A stretch of 56,139 bases of DNA from Bacteroides caecigallinarum. GTDB lineage: Bacteria; Bacteroidota; Bacteroidia; Bacteroidales; Bacteroidaceae. Of the stretch, positions 54,179-56,139 are shown one piece after another. Under the pieces are notes generated by a model that had not been told where the DNA came from, did no database searches, and saw only the letters and a list, made by a program, of their open reading frames with translations. Positions within the stretch are counted from its first letter, which is position 1. Each line of letters opens with the position of its first letter. The stretch covers positions 1 through 56,139 of the forward strand of contig NZ_JACJLQ010000024.1 of assembly GCF_016902295.1 (NCBI RefSeq). Reading direction: 5' to 3'. The translations under genes were made by a program, and so were the position numbers.

Positions 54179-55779
54179 ATGAAATAGATATTATCCAACA
54201 GATAAAGTCTGGCGAGGTCAGTAAAATGCAGTTCAAAGAACGGCTCCTTGACAGCTACGACATCGGCTGCGAATTGGTGGCATTCAGCAATGCACGTGGT
54301 GGAACATTGGTCGTTGGTGTGAAGGACAAAACCGGCAGTCTCAATCCTTTGTCATATCTGGAAGTACAGGAAACCACGAACACACTTAGCAACATCGCAT
54401 CAGAAAATGTTGTTCCTGCCATCCTTGTTGATGTAGAAACTATTTCCGTGGATGGCGGAAGCCTTGTTGTGGTTCATATTAAAGAAGGGGTGAATAAGCC
54501 TTACCACGACAATCGGGGTATTGTGTGGGTGAAGAACGGTGCCGACAAGCGCAAGGTGTTCGATAATGCCGAACTTGCCGAAATGATGACCGACTGCGGC
54601 AGTTTCTCGCCTGATGAAGCTGGGGTTCGGGATGCTACGATTAAGGACTTGGACGAGAATACCATCAAAATCTTTTTAAACAACAAGTTTGAAAAAGTAT
54701 TGGTGAGAAAAGGTTTGGTGGGTGATGCATTCCGCGAGACCTCTTTAGATGCAGTCTGTTCTGCTATCGCTAGTGGGCACGATGGGGAGAAGCTGCTGCG
54801 TAACCTACGTTTCATCCGACCCGATGGAAAAATCACAGTGGCTGCAATGTTGCTGTTTGGCAAGTACACTCAGCGTTGGCTTCCTGCAATGACAGCAAAG
54901 TGCATTTGTTTTGCGGGCAACAATCTTGGAGGTACACAATTTCGCGATAAGGTGAATGATGCCGACATTGAAGGAAATCTGCTTCATCAGTTTGAAACTA
55001 TTATGGATTTCTTCACCCGGAACTTGCGCCATATACAAGTTGGAAAAGAGTTTAACTCGCAAGGAGTATTGGAAATTTCATACATCAGCCTTGTTGAGTT
55101 CACCGTAAATGCTTTGGTACATCGCTCGCTGAATGCGACTGCTCCTATCCGTATATTCATCTTTGATGACAGGGTGGAGATACACAGCCCCGGAATTCTC
55201 CCTAATGGGCTTAGCGTGGATGATATTGTTGTAGGTACATCCATGCCACGCAATATGTTCCTCTTCACAAATGCCATCCATTTGCTCCCCTACACAGGAG
55301 CAGGTAGTGGTATGCTTCGTGCCTTATCTGAGGATATGAAAGTTTCATTCACCAACAATGACAGAACTAACGAGTTTGTAATTACTATAAATAGACCGAA
55401 GGGTAGCCAAGTCAATGGTAACTTAGATACTAAACTTGGACACTCTGATACCGACTTAGGCATCAACTCTGACACTTTCAATGCTGACTCTGACACTAAG
55501 CTTAGACACTCTGACACTGGTTTAGATTCCGACTCTGACACTTTCAATGCTGACTCTGACACTAAACGTCCTAAAATAACAAACAAACAGAGGGATATAG
55601 TAAATTTCTGTAGTGTGCCACGTAGCAGCAAAGAAATCCTTGAGAGGGCTGGTGTAACATACCATAGCAAAAATATCCAAACATACATCATGTCACTTAT
55701 CGAGGCTGGCTATCTCGAAATGACCAATCCAGAGCACCCCAATGCCAGTAATCAAAAATATAGGAGAAGTAATAAATGA
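54175..55779 (+). CDS. AlbA/Schlafen-type ATP-binding protein with Ser/Asp/Thr-rich repeat linker
   Basis: 534 residues. N-terminal AlbA_2/Schlafen-AAA-like domain: SGEVSKMQFKERLLDSYDIGCELVAFSNARGGTLVVGVKDKTG, and VVVHIKEGVNKPYHDNRGIVWVKNGADKRKV. A divergent GHKL-type ATPase segment: ISYISLVEFTVNALVHRSLNATAPIRIFIFDDRVEIHSPGILPNGLSVDDIVVGTSMPRNMFLF and TGAGSGMLRALSEDM. A linker of about 45 residues is built from two 22-residue repeats of SDT-rich sequence, from a 66-bp DNA duplication at 55433-55564. A winged-helix-like end (QRDIVNFCSVPRSSKEILERAGVTYHSKNIQTYIMSLIEAGYLEM) follows. Function unknown; the family occurs in accessory DNA. It overlaps the broken XRE gene by 4 nt, and lies inside the presumed integrated element. 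Confidence 0.85.
   Translation: MNEIDIIQQIKSGEVSKMQFKERLLDSYDIGCELVAFSNARGGTLVVGVKDKTGSLNPLSYLEVQETTNTLSNIASENVVPAILVDVETISVDGGSLVVVHIKEGVNKPYHDNRGIVWVKNGADKRKVFDNAELAEMMTDCGSFSPDEAGVRDATIKDLDENTIKIFLNNKFEKVLVRKGLVGDAFRETSLDAVCSAIASGHDGEKLLRNLRFIRPDGKITVAAMLLFGKYTQRWLPAMTAKCICFAGNNLGGTQFRDKVNDADIEGNLLHQFETIMDFFTRNLRHIQVGKEFNSQGVLEISYISLVEFTVNALVHRSLNATAPIRIFIFDDRVEIHSPGILPNGLSVDDIVVGTSMPRNMFLFTNAIHLLPYTGAGSGMLRALSEDMKVSFTNNDRTNEFVITINRPKGSQVNGNLDTKLGHSDTDLGINSDTFNADSDTKLRHSDTGLDSDSDTFNADSDTKRPKITNKQRDIVNFCSVPRSSKEILERAGVTYHSKNIQTYIMSLIEAGYLEMTNPEHPNASNQKYRRSNK
55433..55564. repeat. Tandem 66-bp duplication inside the second AlbA-type gene
   Basis: Two copies, 55433-55498 and 55499-55564. The last 34 bases are identical (55466-55499 and 55532-55565); the first half is diverged. 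The period is 22 codons, so the frame is kept. The repeated peptide is rich in Ser, Asp and Thr. Confidence 0.75.
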
Positions 55780-55907
55780 ACTCACATATATTCACCAACA
55801 AGAACGATAACACTGATGTACAAATTTGAAAGAGTTCTTGATTTCATTACAAAGTAAGCATTCAGTAAACCCCGTATGATTAGAACTGGTAAAGCCGGCA
55901 TAGATTG

Positions 55908-56013
55908 TCTATTAAAAATTTCGACTTGTCTCTGAAAATGTTGAAGATATTCGACGATTTCTATCAGGATCTATTAAAAGCTAGGATTTTTCTCCGAAAA
56001 AGTCGAAGACATT
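55908..56013. repeat. Imperfect 44-bp direct repeat, period 62 bp
   Basis: Copies begin at 55908 and 55970 with TCTATTAAAA and match at 34 of 44 positions (counted by eye), including CTC.GAAAA.GT.GAAGA.ATT. It lies in the gap between the AlbA-type gene and the partial gene at the right edge. No coding frame spans it. Confidence 0.5.
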
Positions 56014-56040
56014 AATACATACCTGTGACCTTTTCGGAGA
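55991..56040. repeat. Inverted repeat TCTCCGAAAA / TTTTCGGAGA
   Basis: Perfect 10-bp arms at 55991-56000 and 56031-56040, 30 nt apart. No T-run follows on either strand, so a terminator is uncertain. It lies 4 nt beyond the stop of the partial minus-strand gene. Confidence 0.45.
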
Positions 56041-56044
56041 TTCT

Positions 56045-56139
56045 TTAAATAATCTTCTTGTCTTTTAAAGATGATGGCAGTAATTCTGCAATGTCCTTGG
56101 AGTAATCACTGTCGTATTCATGTACGTGGTTAAGGAAAT
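56045..56139 (-). CDS. C-terminal end of an unrecognised minus-strand gene, cut by the window edge
   Basis: The minus-strand frame from the edge reads FLNHVHEYDSDYSKDIAELLPSSLKDKKII and stops at 56045-56047. The acidic and Lys-rich tail looks like the end of a soluble protein, but 31 residues do not allow a family call. It converges with the AlbA-type gene. Confidence 0.45.
   Translation of the reverse strand, partial: FLNHVHEYDSDYSKDIAELLPSSLKDKKII

Noticed and set aside
1..56139. CRISPR array
   Set aside because: No series of regularly spaced identical repeats of 24-40 bp was seen, and no cas gene.

Overview
The window is a piece of a Bacteroidota chromosome, most likely Bacteroides, Phocaeicola or a close relative. 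The evidence is recurrent TAnnTTTG-type -7 promoter elements, a SusC/SusD polysaccharide utilisation locus (PUL) with a hybrid two-component regulator, Mfa/Fim-type lipoprotein fimbriae, KorAB 2-oxoglutarate:ferredoxin oxidoreductase, a fused SecDF, and AT-rich intergenic DNA with few Shine-Dalgarno sites. All functional calls come from reading protein motifs; no database search was run.

Layout. (1) About 45-12655, minus strand: a fimbrial operon. From promoter to end it encodes a DUF3575-type outer-membrane protein, an OmpA/TPR protein, an Mfa1-like major subunit, an Mfa2/FimB-like anchor, and five further fimbrillin-type lipoproteins, one with a FISUMP-like domain. It is followed upstream by a TPR-membrane-AraC regulator (12886-14601). 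A six-copy TGACA/TGTCA array lies just upstream of the operon promoter. (2) 14822-16911: the truncated 3' end of a GH29 fucosidase gene, then an AlbA/Schlafen-type ATP-binding gene flanked by a perfect 22-bp direct repeat. (3) 16999-34489: a complete arabinan-type PUL: GH43, surface glycan-binding lipoprotein, SusD, SusC, a second GH43, a hybrid two-component sensor (HTCS), a third GH43 and a GH51 arabinofuranosidase. Three of its promoters share one operator: two 11-bp direct repeats at a 21-bp period, ending 19-20 bp before the -7 element. (4) 34586-48168: core genes: korB/korA, tRNA-Arg(CCT), kbl and an SDR-type threonine dehydrogenase (threonine to glycine plus acetyl-CoA), secDF, an M3 peptidase, an endonuclease/exonuclease/phosphatase-fold protein and two overlapping rhomboid genes. 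(5) 48609-53274: a small operon of GH29 fucosidase, CBM9/GH10-like protein and PNGase F-type N-glycanase, which suggests host N-glycoprotein processing. (6) 53510-56139: the 3' half of a tRNA-Met with its terminator, then a decayed XRE regulator gene and a second AlbA/Schlafen-type gene. This looks like the left junction of an element integrated in tRNA-Met.

How it works together. The HTCS should sense arabinan oligosaccharides in the periplasm and switch on all three operator-bearing promoters, so that surface endo-arabinanase, SGBP and SusCD import oligosaccharides for periplasmic GH43 and GH51 enzymes. The fimbrial regulator probably acts on the TGACA array. The accessory points of most interest are the shared HTCS operator, the fimbrial control region, the tRNA-Met junction and the repeat-flanked AlbA gene.
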